Source: Gimesia sp. (GTDB lineage Bacteria; Planctomycetota; Planctomycetia; Planctomycetales; Planctomycetaceae). Taken from it: a stretch of 64,000 nt of DNA. The stretch lies in contig NZ_JAVJSQ010000004.1 in NCBI RefSeq assembly GCF_040219335.1, positions 496,001 to 560,000 on the forward strand, in the 5' to 3' direction. A program made the translations under genes and the position numbers. The notes beneath the pieces are model-generated. The model ran no database searches. It saw nothing but the letters and a program-made list of their open reading frames with translations, and was not told the origin of the DNA. This document shows positions 1 to 8,292 of this stretch, piece by piece; position 1 is the first letter of the stretch; each line of letters begins with the position of its first letter.

Positions 1-993
1 CCGGTAATGTCCCGCCGCCATCAGCAGATTTTCAAAACCGTCAACAAAGCCCAGGTAAGGCAGCCCGTCAATCGACCGGGGACGCAGCCCTGCCCACGCA
101 CGTTCGAAGCGTGCCTCTTTCAAAGCCGGCACCAGCGCCTGAGCGAACTGAATCAGGCCCGCCACTCCTTCTGCGGTATTCTGTTTATTGAATCCAATAT
201 CTCGTTCGGTCGAACCGATCAGCAGTCGACCATCTCTGCGCGGCACCAGGTAGCGTTTCCCTGATTCAATCACGGCCTGGAACGGCAAGCGATCCATCGA
301 CAGCAATACGATCTGCCCCTGGATCGGCACCAGCTCACACTTGAGTCCCAGTTGAGTCAGGATCTCGGGAGACCACGCTCCCCCGGCAATGATGGTCCGC
401 CCTGCTCTTTGAATCCCCGCATACGTCCGTACGCCGGTGACCTTTGTGCCTTCCCGTTCGAAGCCCACGATCGGCGTGCCCGGCTCGAGCTTCACGCCCC
501 GCCTGACGCATGCGGCCAGCAGCGCCTGCATGTGTCGAGGATTGCGTACCTGTGCCATGTCAGGCAGATAGAAGCCCGAGGTGATCTGCTCTCCAATATA
601 TGGAGCACGTTCCCTCAAGGCACATTCATCGAGCGTCTCCAGTCGCACACCTGCCTGCTGCCATTCGGTGAGATATTCATCCCAGTTCGGCGTATCCGTC
701 GTATAAGCCACGTGCAGGCCGCCACAGTTGAGGTAGCCGTTATCGACACCCGATTCTTCTTTCAGCTGTCGTGACCAGTCCGGCCAGAGAGGCTGACTGG
801 CGGCTCTGAGCATGAGGCGCGCCGTAGTGGCAGATTCTCGATCCGCGGGAGGCAACATCCCTGCCCCCGCCCAGGACGCTTCTTTCCCGAACTGCTGACG
901 ATCGAAGACGGTCACCGACAGTCCACGCATCGCCAACTCATAGGCGATCGACAGTCCGATCACCCCGCCACCAACAATATTGACATCCTGCAT
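1..993 (-). CDS. thiO: Glycine oxidase ThiO-like FAD-dependent amine oxidase (partial, runs off left edge)
   Basis: The first 331 residues of a D-amino-acid-oxidase-type flavoenzyme; the C-terminus lies beyond base 1. The N-terminus has the FAD dinucleotide-binding glycine motif VGGGVIG at residues 7-13, followed by a helix and an acidic/aromatic strand end (VFDR), as in the DadA/ThiO fold. Late in the visible part, GLRPRSIDGLPYLG is the conserved flavin-proximal stretch of glycine oxidases. In thiamine synthesis, ThiO oxidises glycine to the imine used for the thiazole ring; other amino acid substrates are possible. The start is the ATG at 991-993, directly before the FAD fold. No other thiamine gene is visible, so the exact substrate is inferred. 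Confidence 0.85.
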   Translation of the reverse strand, partial: MQDVNIVGGGVIGLSIAYELAMRGLSVTVFDRQQFGKEASWAGAGMLPPADRESATTARLMLRAASQPLWPDWSRQLKEESGVDNGYLNCGGLHVAYTTDTPNWDEYLTEWQQAGVRLETLDECALRERAPYIGEQITSGFYLPDMAQVRNPRHMQALLAACVRRGVKLEPGTPIVGFEREGTKVTGVRTYAGIQRAGRTIIAGGAWSPEILTQLGLKCELVPIQGQIVLLSMDRLPFQAVIESGKRYLVPRRDGRLLIGSTERDIGFNKQNTAEGVAGLIQFAQALVPALKEARFERAWAGLRPRSIDGLPYLGFVDGFENLLMAAGHYR

Positions 994-1136
994 AAGAATC
1001 ACGCGCCCTGGTCACACTCAAAATAAACGAAACACGCAGCGCGTCGATTATAGCGGACCGCACCCAGATTCACAGGGCAGCGCTCACTCCCGGCAGACCG
1101 GAAATGAGCAATTCATCACACCAGAGACACGCCTGT

Positions 1137-3038
1137 CTAGTTCGACACGCGGCCGGGACGCAATGTTCGGGCATACGCAGTCGCCAGAGCCCGGATGTTG
1201 GTGCCGTACACTTTCGTGACCGCATTCACCGGCGTGGTTCCGCTTTTGAGTTCCTTCAGCAGCGCCGCCATCTTAGGCAGGCCCCCGTTATTGATCAGAA
1301 ACTCAACCAGCGTGAACCCGACTGCCGTCGTTTCGGATGGTGAGAACGTCCCTTCTGCCACGAGTGCTTCCGGACGCTGCACCTTGGGAGCCGCCTCCAG
1401 AGCCTGCTGCCGCAATGATTCGAAATAAGCCTGGCTGGTCGTCGATTTGGATGCCAGCAGCATCCCCAGTCCGCGGGATGCCCACATGGGGACCTCCCCT
1501 GCTCCACGCTGAATCGCTGCATTGGTCAATCCGGCCATCAGGTTCGTCTGCAATCCGGGAGAGCTCGCATCTGCCTGATCACCCACATCCTGCAGTACGA
1601 GGTATGCATCCAGAGAATTCGGCGTCACCTTGGTATGCCACGTTGTATCGTTGCCCACACGCCGGTCTTCAATCGTCTGGTTGAACTCAGAATAGCCGAA
1701 GCGATCCTTGAAGACATAAACGGCCAGCTTACCCTTCCAGAACGGTTTCTGTTTTTCGTTGAACAGCTTTCGCAGATCTTCCACCTGCGTCGTTGCCCAG
1801 CCGCTGATCTCCTTCAGACGATCTGCACTCACATTGCCATAAAAGATGAAGTCATCCGTCTCGAGCATTTCCGCCGGATCGTTATTCACGACCCGCTTCC
1901 AGGTCGGTTCCAGAGTATCACGACGCAGCTTGGCAAACTCATCAGGCGACATATTCGCCAGTTCCGCCATCCGCTTTTCTTCATCGGTCGGCACCATTTC
2001 CCGCAGATTGCCCTTGGCGTCTTTACCGTCGAACTTGGCCCCTTCGGCAATCCAGGTTTTGAGGTCTTCTGCATTCTTGCGTTTCAGCAGCGCCTGTCCC
2101 TGGGGCATTTTGATCGGATCCTGCAGACCCACCAGGTGCCAGAGCCGACTGTCGTCCGGCTTGCCGGGTACGATCACTTCCCCGGTATCGCCGCCACGCA
2201 GAATGTCTTCGAAAGTGACAACGGAAAAACCACTACGGGGATTGTTGCCACTGTGACATCGCATGCAGAAATCGAGCATCCACGGCGCGATATCATTCAT
2301 AAACGAGACTTTTTCATCACCGGTTGCGATCACAACTTTCACCGGATTCTTCTTCGCTTTCACCGAGGCACCGATCGGATCGGTCTCTTTAGTACCGTCA
2401 AAGCGGGCACCCTCTGCAATCCAGCGGGCAATCAGCTGAATCTGGTCCCGGTCCAGTGCGGGTTGGTTCTTGGGCATCCGCTGATTATCGTCGGGAGTGA
2501 TCAGCTTGCGAACAATCAGACTCGCATTCGGATTCTGTGGCACCAGCAACAGACCATTGCGGCCCCCTTTTCGCATATTCGCGAAGGTATCCAGTCTCAG
2601 ATTGGCACTCCCCCGCTGCTCGCCATGACAGCTCACACACTTTTCGTTCAGGATCGGTGCAATCTGTTCTTCGAAGCTGACGCCCTTATTCGCAGCGCCC
2701 GGCTTGTTACCGCCGGTGCCCATCGCCTTTTCCAGGAATGTCCGCCGCAACGCGATCAGTTTCTTGGTGCTGACCGACAGCGGGTCCGTTTCGGGAATCA
2801 TCGCGTCCTGAACCAGCTTGTCAAACTTCCCTTCCTCTTCGTCGATCGCCGCTTTCGCTTCATCAAACTTTTTCTGGCGAATCAGCAGCGAGACCTTCGT
2901 CAAATTTTTCTTGATGGAGGCCAGCTCTTTACGCTGCTCGCTGGTCAGCTTGGCTGCGGATACTGAGACCAGGTTCATTCCCAGGACCAGCATGACGACG
3001 CAAACCAGACGCATGAAACGGACAGACCAGAATGACAT
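1137..3038 (-). CDS. Secreted diheme planctomycete cytochrome-type protein with degenerate peptidase-MA-like C-terminus
   Basis: A 633-residue protein with a signal peptide (about residues 1-28, ending SVSAA). Two heme-binding CXXCH motifs follow, CVSCH at 134-138 and CMRCH at 258-262. Each is followed by a segment ending in a methionine-proline (MPKN, KMPQG) that could supply the distal ligand, as in the planctomycete cytochrome C (PSCyt1) domain. The last ~230 residues resemble the peptidase-MA/DUF1570 fold (PMWASRGLGMLLASK corresponds to the usual P-W-x-x-EG helix), but no HExxH zinc motif is present. The chosen ATG follows GGGGAT; a longer reading frame upstream lacks a ribosome site. Probably a periplasmic electron-transfer or carbohydrate-associated protein; the true role is unknown. 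Confidence 0.85.
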   Translation of the reverse strand: MSFWSVRFMRLVCVVMLVLGMNLVSVSAAKLTSEQRKELASIKKNLTKVSLLIRQKKFDEAKAAIDEEEGKFDKLVQDAMIPETDPLSVSTKKLIALRRTFLEKAMGTGGNKPGAANKGVSFEEQIAPILNEKCVSCHGEQRGSANLRLDTFANMRKGGRNGLLLVPQNPNASLIVRKLITPDDNQRMPKNQPALDRDQIQLIARWIAEGARFDGTKETDPIGASVKAKKNPVKVVIATGDEKVSFMNDIAPWMLDFCMRCHSGNNPRSGFSVVTFEDILRGGDTGEVIVPGKPDDSRLWHLVGLQDPIKMPQGQALLKRKNAEDLKTWIAEGAKFDGKDAKGNLREMVPTDEEKRMAELANMSPDEFAKLRRDTLEPTWKRVVNNDPAEMLETDDFIFYGNVSADRLKEISGWATTQVEDLRKLFNEKQKPFWKGKLAVYVFKDRFGYSEFNQTIEDRRVGNDTTWHTKVTPNSLDAYLVLQDVGDQADASSPGLQTNLMAGLTNAAIQRGAGEVPMWASRGLGMLLASKSTTSQAYFESLRQQALEAAPKVQRPEALVAEGTFSPSETTAVGFTLVEFLINNGGLPKMAALLKELKSGTTPVNAVTKVYGTNIRALATAYARTLRPGRVSN

Positions 3039-3359
3039 AACTATCCCCGTTGTATTTGAATTCAGATTTTGAGTGAGTGATGAGATCACAGCGGGCGAAG
3101 ACTCCCCTGCTCCGTCATCCGACGAATTCGACCCTCGTCGATCTCACGCGACGGGTCCCGCAGGTAGCAAACAGCCCAAGTCTATTGTTTTCAGTATAAT
3201 AGGGCGGCAGGTGAGTTAAAAGATCTGAATCGGCCGAATCGGAAATCTTAACCGCTTCCCTCCCCTGCTCTCTTAAACAAAACCTCCACTTGTCTCCGGG
3301 GATTCGCGGCTATTTCGCTGTGCAATCCAGAATCCGGGGATTTTTTCCGGCGATGTTCC

Positions 3360-3389
3360 AAGACAATCCTCCCCCCGGTTGTCTATAAT
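3360..3389 (+). promoter_or_regulatory. Putative housekeeping promoter of larE
   Basis: AAGACA at 3360-3365 and a perfect TATAAT at 3384-3389, separated by 18 bases, 52 bases before the larE ATG. It lies in the 400-base divergent gap between the diheme gene and larE; nothing else was recognised in that gap. Confidence 0.45.
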
Positions 3390-3440
3390 CAATCCAGTGG
3401 AAACATCTCGATAACCTGTTAAACTACCATTACTTTGACT

Positions 3441-4304
3441 ATGTCACTCTCTGCCGAATTATCCCGGAAAACAGATCACCTGCAGCAGATTCTCGCGGAC
3501 ATGGACCGGATTATCGTCGCCTTTTCCGCGGGAGTGGACAGCTCGGTTGTCGCCAAAGCTGCGTTTCTCGCACGCGGAGATCAGGCACAGGCGGTCACCG
3601 CCGTCAGCCCCAGCCTGGCTTCAGGAGAGAAAGAAGAAGCGATCCGGCTGGCAGAACTGATCGGAATTCCGCATCAGCTCGTTTCGACTGCAGAATTCGC
3701 AACCCCCGAATACCGGGCCAACGCTTCGAACCGCTGTTTCTACTGTAAAACCGAACTCTACCAGATCCTGAATCAGGCCATCGCCCGTCACGACTGGCAG
3801 GACGCCACGGTCGTCAATGGCGCCAACCTGGACGACCGAGGCGATCATCGCCCGGGCATGCAGGCCGCTGCTGACTTCGAAGTCCGCAGCCCCCTGATTG
3901 AAGCGGGCCTGACCAAAGCCGATGTCCGCGACCTGGCCCGGCACTGGGATCTACCGATCTGGAACAAACCGGCCCACCCCTGCCTTTCCAGTCGGATTGC
4001 CTACGGCGTGGAAGTCACCGAAGAACGGGTCGGCAGGATTGACGCCGCCGAGCGATTTCTGCGGGAAGAATTCGACATCCCGGAACTGCGGGTCCGCCTG
4101 GAACCTCAGGAACTGGCACGCATCGAAGTCCCCCTCGACCAGATCAATCGCCTGACAACCCCCACTGCCCTGCCCCGGGTCACCCAGAAATTTCTTGAGC
4201 TCGGCTTTCAGAATGTCACCCTTGATCTGCAGGGATTCCGTTCCGGAAGCATGAACTCATTTCTGTCCCTTGAGGAACTACAGATAGCCGCTCATAAATC
4301 TTAA
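3441..4304 (+). CDS. larE: ATP-dependent sulfur transferase LarE (three-cysteine type)
   Basis: A 287-residue PP-loop protein. The ATP-pyrophosphatase loop SAGVDSS is at 29-35. LarE adenylates the carboxylates of a nicotinic-acid-derived precursor and inserts sulfur to make the nickel-pincer cofactor of lactate racemase and relatives. Cysteines 99 and 102 (RCFYCK) and 181 (HPCLSSR) are all present. This three-cysteine arrangement is the one in LarE proteins that hold an iron-sulfur cluster and use it catalytically, rather than sacrificing a single cysteine. The ATG at 3441 is preferred over a TTG six bases earlier. No larA, larB or larC is visible nearby, so the recipient racemase is encoded elsewhere. 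Confidence 0.92.
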   Translation: MSLSAELSRKTDHLQQILADMDRIIVAFSAGVDSSVVAKAAFLARGDQAQAVTAVSPSLASGEKEEAIRLAELIGIPHQLVSTAEFATPEYRANASNRCFYCKTELYQILNQAIARHDWQDATVVNGANLDDRGDHRPGMQAAADFEVRSPLIEAGLTKADVRDLARHWDLPIWNKPAHPCLSSRIAYGVEVTEERVGRIDAAERFLREEFDIPELRVRLEPQELARIEVPLDQINRLTTPTALPRVTQKFLELGFQNVTLDLQGFRSGSMNSFLSLEELQIAAHKS

Positions 4305-4386
4305 GTCACCGTAGAGAACAACCCGACCAACCAACCGGTGATGCACTCCGTGATCTCCACAGCAATATATGACAAGGAATAACCCA

Positions 4387-5484
4387 GTGGCCCCGCTTGA
4401 TCCCGCATTTATCGATCTTCGCAGTGATACGAAAACCAAACCCACGCCTGACATGCTGCAGGCCATGATGACCGCGGAGCTCGGCGACGATATGAACGCC
4501 GAAGACCCGACCGTGAATCGCCTGGAAGCCATGATCTGCGAAATGCTCGGCATGGAAGCGGCCGTCTTCGCCTGCTCGGGAACCCAGTCCAACCAGATGG
4601 GTGTTCGCGCTCACTGCCTGCCGGGTGACGAACTGCTGATTCACGAACTGGGGCACATCGCGATGTTCGAAGGCGGCGGACCGGCCATCCTGAGTGGTGT
4701 CTCCTGTCGTACCCTCTCCGGTGAGAAAGGCATGCTCGCACTGGAAAATGTACGAGGCAAAATTCGTGCAGACGATCAGCACCTCTGTCGCACCCGCCTG
4801 CTCTGCGTCGAAAACACCACCAACGCCGGCGGTGGTCACTACTACCCGCTCGACCAGCTGACCGAAATCTGTGACTGGGCACACGAGAACGGCCTGAAAA
4901 CCCACATGGATGGCGCCCGCGTCTTCAATGCAACGGTCGCCGGCGGCTACTCGATTGCCGAGGTCTGCAAACCGCTGGATACAATTTCGATCTGCTTCTC
5001 CAAGGGACTGGGCTGTCCCATGGGCTCAATCCTCGCCGGCCCCAAAGAGGAAATCGCCAAAGCCCGTCGCTCCCGGAAAGTCTTTGGTGGTGCCCTGCGT
5101 CAGGCCGGTATCGTCGCCGCTGCCTGCATCTATGCTCTCGAAAATAATATCGAACGACTGCAGGAAGACCATGACAACGCCCGCTTCCTGGCAGAACAGC
5201 TCGCCGGGATCGACGGGATCTCAATCAATCCCGCGGAGACCGAGACCAACCTCGTCTTCTTTGATATCGCCCCCGAGCATGGAAACGCAATGCAGCTTTC
5301 AGCCGCTTTAAAGGAGTTGGGAGTTGGCATCGGCGCAATGGGAGAAACCCGCCTGCGAGCCTGCACCCACCTGGACATCACCCGCGAGCAGATCGAACAG
5401 GTCGCCCCGATCGTTCAGAAAGCCCTGCAGCAGGGACTGGAAAAATACACCGGAATCGCCACCGGCCCCTATGCTCGCGGCTAA
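4387..5484 (+). CDS. ltaE: Low-specificity L-threonine aldolase
   Basis: A 365-residue fold-type I pyridoxal-phosphate enzyme that splits L-threonine or allo-threonine to glycine and acetaldehyde. The family signature IDLRSDTKTKPT is at the N-terminus, HMDGAR holds the aspartate that contacts the PLP nitrogen, and ICFSKGLGCPMGS holds the Schiff-base lysine (about residue 206). Length is normal for the family. A GTG at 4387 preceded by AAGGA at an 8-base gap is the best start; an ATG at 4369 in the same frame has no ribosome site. Downstream is a long GC-rich hairpin. Confidence 0.93.
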   Translation: MAPLDPAFIDLRSDTKTKPTPDMLQAMMTAELGDDMNAEDPTVNRLEAMICEMLGMEAAVFACSGTQSNQMGVRAHCLPGDELLIHELGHIAMFEGGGPAILSGVSCRTLSGEKGMLALENVRGKIRADDQHLCRTRLLCVENTTNAGGGHYYPLDQLTEICDWAHENGLKTHMDGARVFNATVAGGYSIAEVCKPLDTISICFSKGLGCPMGSILAGPKEEIAKARRSRKVFGGALRQAGIVAAACIYALENNIERLQEDHDNARFLAEQLAGIDGISINPAETETNLVFFDIAPEHGNAMQLSAALKELGVGIGAMGETRLRACTHLDITREQIEQVAPIVQKALQQGLEKYTGIATGPYARG

Positions 5485-5515
5485 CACCGTAAAGCCTTTC
5501 ATAAATAGACCTTAC

Positions 5516-5558
5516 CACAGGCAAGACCGGCAGAACTGAAACCACCGGTCTGCCTGTG
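5516..5558 (+). terminator. Strong stem-loop after ltaE
   Basis: CACAGGC-A-AGACCGG pairs with CCGGTCT-GCCTGTG, fourteen base pairs with a single bulged A, starting 31 bases past the ltaE stop. There is no U tract, so it may be a transcript-end stabiliser or a weak terminator. Confidence 0.5.
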
Positions 5559-5697
5559 TATCATAATCGGCATAATCGCTACAGGCAGCCGAGTCCTGTG
5601 TCCAAACGCTGATTTCTATATGGGAAGTTAAACTTTTCCCTGAGCAGTCGTCGATGGAATTAAGGTTCAAACTCCCCTCAAAGAATGAGGCTGTAAC

Positions 5698-5713
5698 GAC
5701 ATAAGATTATGTC
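5698..5713. promoter_or_regulatory. Perfect inverted repeat, operator-like
   Basis: GACATAAGATTATGTC is a perfect seven-base inverted repeat around a two-base centre. It lies about 290 bases upstream of flgM and in front of the flgM/Fur-family pair. The size and AT-rich symmetry suit a dimeric repressor of the Fur/Zur/PerR type, but this is inference. Confidence 0.4.
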
Positions 5714-6004
5714 TTACCTATAAGCCCTGTCTTATTTTACATCATTGAGCTGGAGGATGTGCAGGAAGCCATTCTACATTCAATATTGAATTGACGACCC
5801 GCTGGAAAACAGGTGTTCTTTTGCATCACTAAGACGCAAAACCACTTGAATTCAGCGAATTCAATGAAAGAATTGGCCATGACTGCAGACTACCAGTTGA
5901 ATCGATCCCCCTTCTTACGATATCATGAACCCCATACAGTAACTAATGGTCGGGAACTTTCGGTCCCGTCTGGTTCAGGATCACGTGACAGGGGGAACGC
6001 CGCC

Positions 6005-6301
6005 ATGGATGTTAACGGCACCAGTTCTATTTCCGGATCGCTGCCTATCAGTAAGCAAGCTGGTCCGAGCAACACCAACATCAATAAGACGCCTGGTTCG
6101 AAGCCGATCTCCTCACCGCAGGATCAGCTGGAGATATCTTCCGCGGGGCGTATGCTGGATGAAATGACGAACAACTCCGATATGCGTGCAGAGCGGTTGG
6201 CACAAATCAAGGCAGCCATTGATGACGGAACTTACGAAACGGATGAGAAACTGGAAGCAGCCTTAGGGCGACTTCTGGATCAGTTCAACGATTCCGAGTA
6301 A
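6005..6301 (+). CDS. flgM: Anti-sigma-28 factor FlgM
   Basis: A 98-residue small acidic protein. The first half is Ser/Pro/Gly-rich and probably disordered. The C-terminal half, RAERLAQIKAAIDDGTYETDEKLEAALGRLLDQF, contains the FlgM pattern R-x-x-x-(V/L)-x-x-I-(K/R)-x-x-I-x-x-G-x-Y that folds on FliA. FlgM holds sigma-28 inactive until it is exported through the finished hook. The ATG at 6005 is chosen because AGGGGGAA sits eight bases before it and the resulting length matches the family. It is physically separated from the main flagellar array and lies 48 bases before a Fur-family gene. Confidence 0.85.
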   Translation: MDVNGTSSISGSLPISKQAGPSNTNINKTPGSKPISSPQDQLEISSAGRMLDEMTNNSDMRAERLAQIKAAIDDGTYETDEKLEAALGRLLDQFNDSE

Positions 6302-6349
6302 TCCGCACCGGCGCTGTAGTAGAGACTTTTGACGAGGAAGAGATTTACC

Positions 6350-6847
6350 GTGCTCAATTTTGAAAGCCTGGAAATCGCTGTTTCTCCCACGGAGAAATTC
6401 AGAGAGTACCTGGCCACAAAAGGAATGAGATTAACCCAGGAACGCGAATTAATCGTCGCGGAAGTTTTCTCATCCCACGAACATTTCGACGCCGATCAGT
6501 TAGTCGAGCGGATGGCCCTCCAGAAAACCGGACGCCGGGTCAGCCGTTCTACCGTTTATCGCACCTTAGGCTCGCTGGAAGAAGCCGGCCTGTTGCGGAA
6601 GGTAGCACGGACCAACGATCGCGATGTTTACGAGCACGACTACGGCTATCCCCAGCACGATCACTTCATCTGCAAAAGCTGTGGTGAACTCTTCGAATTC
6701 CACAATGAGGAAATTGCGAATCTGCTCGAGAAACTGGCCGAGCAGATCAATTTCCGCATGAGCGAACACCGCCTCGAAGTCTACGGCATCTGCGATGAAT
6801 GCTCGCGGCCTCCTCAGCGACGCCACAAGAAGCTTGACCTGATCTAA
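6350..6847 (+). CDS. Fur-family metalloregulator (Fur/Zur/PerR)
   Basis: A 165-residue repressor with the classical two-domain layout. The winged helix is at about 15-90, with the recognition helix SRSTVYRTLGSLEEAG. The C-terminal dimerisation domain has HDHF (103-106), CKSC (108-111) and CDEC (148-151). The two CXXC pairs form the structural zinc site, and the HxH with nearby Glu/His forms the sensory site. I cannot tell iron, zinc or peroxide sensing apart by eye. The GTG at 6350 follows AGGAAGAG at a seven-base gap and is preferred to a TTG at 6329. It probably shares a transcript with flgM. Confidence 0.9.
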   Translation: MLNFESLEIAVSPTEKFREYLATKGMRLTQERELIVAEVFSSHEHFDADQLVERMALQKTGRRVSRSTVYRTLGSLEEAGLLRKVARTNDRDVYEHDYGYPQHDHFICKSCGELFEFHNEEIANLLEKLAEQINFRMSEHRLEVYGICDECSRPPQRRHKKLDLI

Positions 6848-6870
6848 CCCCGATCAGGTCATTTCGTCTT
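6836..6870 (+). terminator. Terminator overlapping the end of the Fur-family gene
   Basis: GACCTGATC pairs perfectly with GATCAGGTC (6836-6844 with 6852-6860) around a seven-base loop that contains the TAA stop, followed by a short T-rich stretch. It also sits at the end of the convergent prepilin peptidase gene. Confidence 0.6.
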
Positions 6871-6898
6871 GTATTTCCAGCGTGTCAGACGTCAAAGC

Positions 6899-7996
6899 TT
6901 ACTGACGCTTAATCGGAATCGACCGGTAAACCCGCAGCATCAGCAGCAGCCCGATAAACGCTCCCAGGGCAATGCCACCAATGATGGCCAGCCCGCCAAC
7001 ATCGCCAAACAGTCTGCGAATAGAGAATTCCGGCGGCGCACCGGGTACCGCAGACGACCATTCCGCCAGCCAGATCCACTGCCAGCCCATCAGCACGATC
7101 AGCGTTGCAGCACACAAATAAGGGCCGTAAGGCAGATAAGTTTTGCCGGTGGTCATCCGCGTCACAAAGCCGATCAGTAATCCGCATAAGGGGGCGAGCA
7201 ACAGAATAGGCACGATCGGCTGCCAGCCCAGAAAACTGCCCACCATCGCCATTAAGGTCACATCACCCAGCCCGAGTGCTTCCTGTCCCAGCAGCACTGA
7301 TGAAATCAGACGTACGCCCCACGTCAGACCGCCTCCTGCCAGCAGCCCTGCCATGCTCCACGCCAGTCCGTGCCAGTGCGAATGGTCTTTGATCCACTCA
7401 GGAATATAAGGCCCCGCCAGTCCGGGAATCGCCTGGTTCCAGTCCACCCAGAAATGGATGATCTGTAACTGCCCCGCGACCGTAGCCCCGATCACTCCCA
7501 CCAGCATTCCGGTCACGGTGATCTGATCCGGAATCAGGTATTCACGAAAATCGATACTGGTCGCCGCCACCAGCAGAGTCAGCAGAACATAATGATAAAG
7601 CAGCCGCCACTCGAACATCCCCTCGGGAGGCACCACCGAAGGCACATCCAGGCAACGAAAGTGGACCGCCATCAGATAATAGCTGGCAAACAGGACGCCC
7701 GTCCCCAGTTCGAGTAAAAATTCGGAGCGAGGCAGCCGCCTGGAACAGGCCGGACAACGGTTCCCCAGGGGGATCCAGCGGAGCAGCGGAATCAGTTTCC
7801 AGCGCAAAATGCGCGCACCACATGCCTCACAGCGCGACAGTGGCTGCGGTTTTGACTGCAGTGACATCCGCCGAACCCAGGAATTTACCACCTGCCCGAC
7901 CATTGCTCCCAGTACAAATAGGACGCCACAAGGCACCAGTAATGCCAGTTCCGGGGGCAATAATGTATTCAAATGTTTAATCTGCAGGTTCATCAT
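6899..7996 (-). CDS. Type IV prepilin peptidase / N-methyltransferase (A24 family)
   Basis: A 365-residue polytopic inner-membrane aspartic protease that cleaves and N-methylates type IV pilin-like signal peptides. The cytoplasmic zinc domain with cysteines 56, 59, 81 and 84 (CEAC, CPAC) is present, so this is the bifunctional PilD type. The catalytic aspartates are in SIDFREYLIPD (about 149) and GLGDVTLM (245). About eight hydrophobic segments follow. It is monocistronic here. A plausible substrate lies in the same window: the GFTLIE-type DUF1559 protein at 26.6-27.6 kb. Confidence 0.93.
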   Translation of the reverse strand: MMNLQIKHLNTLLPPELALLVPCGVLFVLGAMVGQVVNSWVRRMSLQSKPQPLSRCEACGARILRWKLIPLLRWIPLGNRCPACSRRLPRSEFLLELGTGVLFASYYLMAVHFRCLDVPSVVPPEGMFEWRLLYHYVLLTLLVAATSIDFREYLIPDQITVTGMLVGVIGATVAGQLQIIHFWVDWNQAIPGLAGPYIPEWIKDHSHWHGLAWSMAGLLAGGGLTWGVRLISSVLLGQEALGLGDVTLMAMVGSFLGWQPIVPILLLAPLCGLLIGFVTRMTTGKTYLPYGPYLCAATLIVLMGWQWIWLAEWSSAVPGAPPEFSIRRLFGDVGGLAIIGGIALGAFIGLLLMLRVYRSIPIKRQ

Positions 7997-8292
7997 ATCT
8001 TAAATAAACCGGAATAAAACCTGTGATTTGACAGGTGATTTTAGTGCACGCCTTTGGTAGACTGACGCGTTAACTGGTTTGACCGCATGGTCATGCTGAA
8101 TGTGAATATGGTGAAGTCTGTAAGCAGCATTGGCAATTGCCGATGCTCAAAAAACATCAAATTAGAGGAAACTGCTGACAGAAGTTTCTCTCCTGGATTG
8201 ATGAATTCATAAGCAGACCATCAGTTCAAACCAGTGAAAAAGCGCTCGCTCACTGCTTTTGACAATTCTATGCGCTCAGAAAGGCCCCTGTA

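Larger units (their letters stand above)
5485..6004. other. 520-base intergenic region before flgM
   Basis: Apart from the ltaE hairpin at its left end and a 16-base inverted repeat at 5698-5713, no gene is supported. The flgM frame stays open back to about 5813, but that extension has no ribosome site and is not family-like. Confidence 0.5.

Noticed and set aside
1635..2966. A 443-residue ORF on the plus strand opposite the diheme gene
   Set aside because: It is the antisense of a gene with clear heme motifs and signal peptide, has no family features, and is His/Arg/Phe-rich as expected for a mirror frame.
5633..5660. TAAA...GTCGATGG resembling a sigma-28 flagellar promoter before flgM
   Set aside because: The spacing is two bases off the usual 15 and the -10 lacks the GCCGATAA core.
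8070..8078. A third TTAACTGGT upstream of amtB
   Set aside because: A single nonamer match is expected about once by chance in both strands of a window this size; only the tandem pair at 17.4 kb is notable.
8127..8144. TTGGCA...GC resembling a sigma-54 promoter before amtB
   Set aside because: The GG and GC elements are 11 rather than 10 bases apart, so the spacing is wrong for sigma-54.
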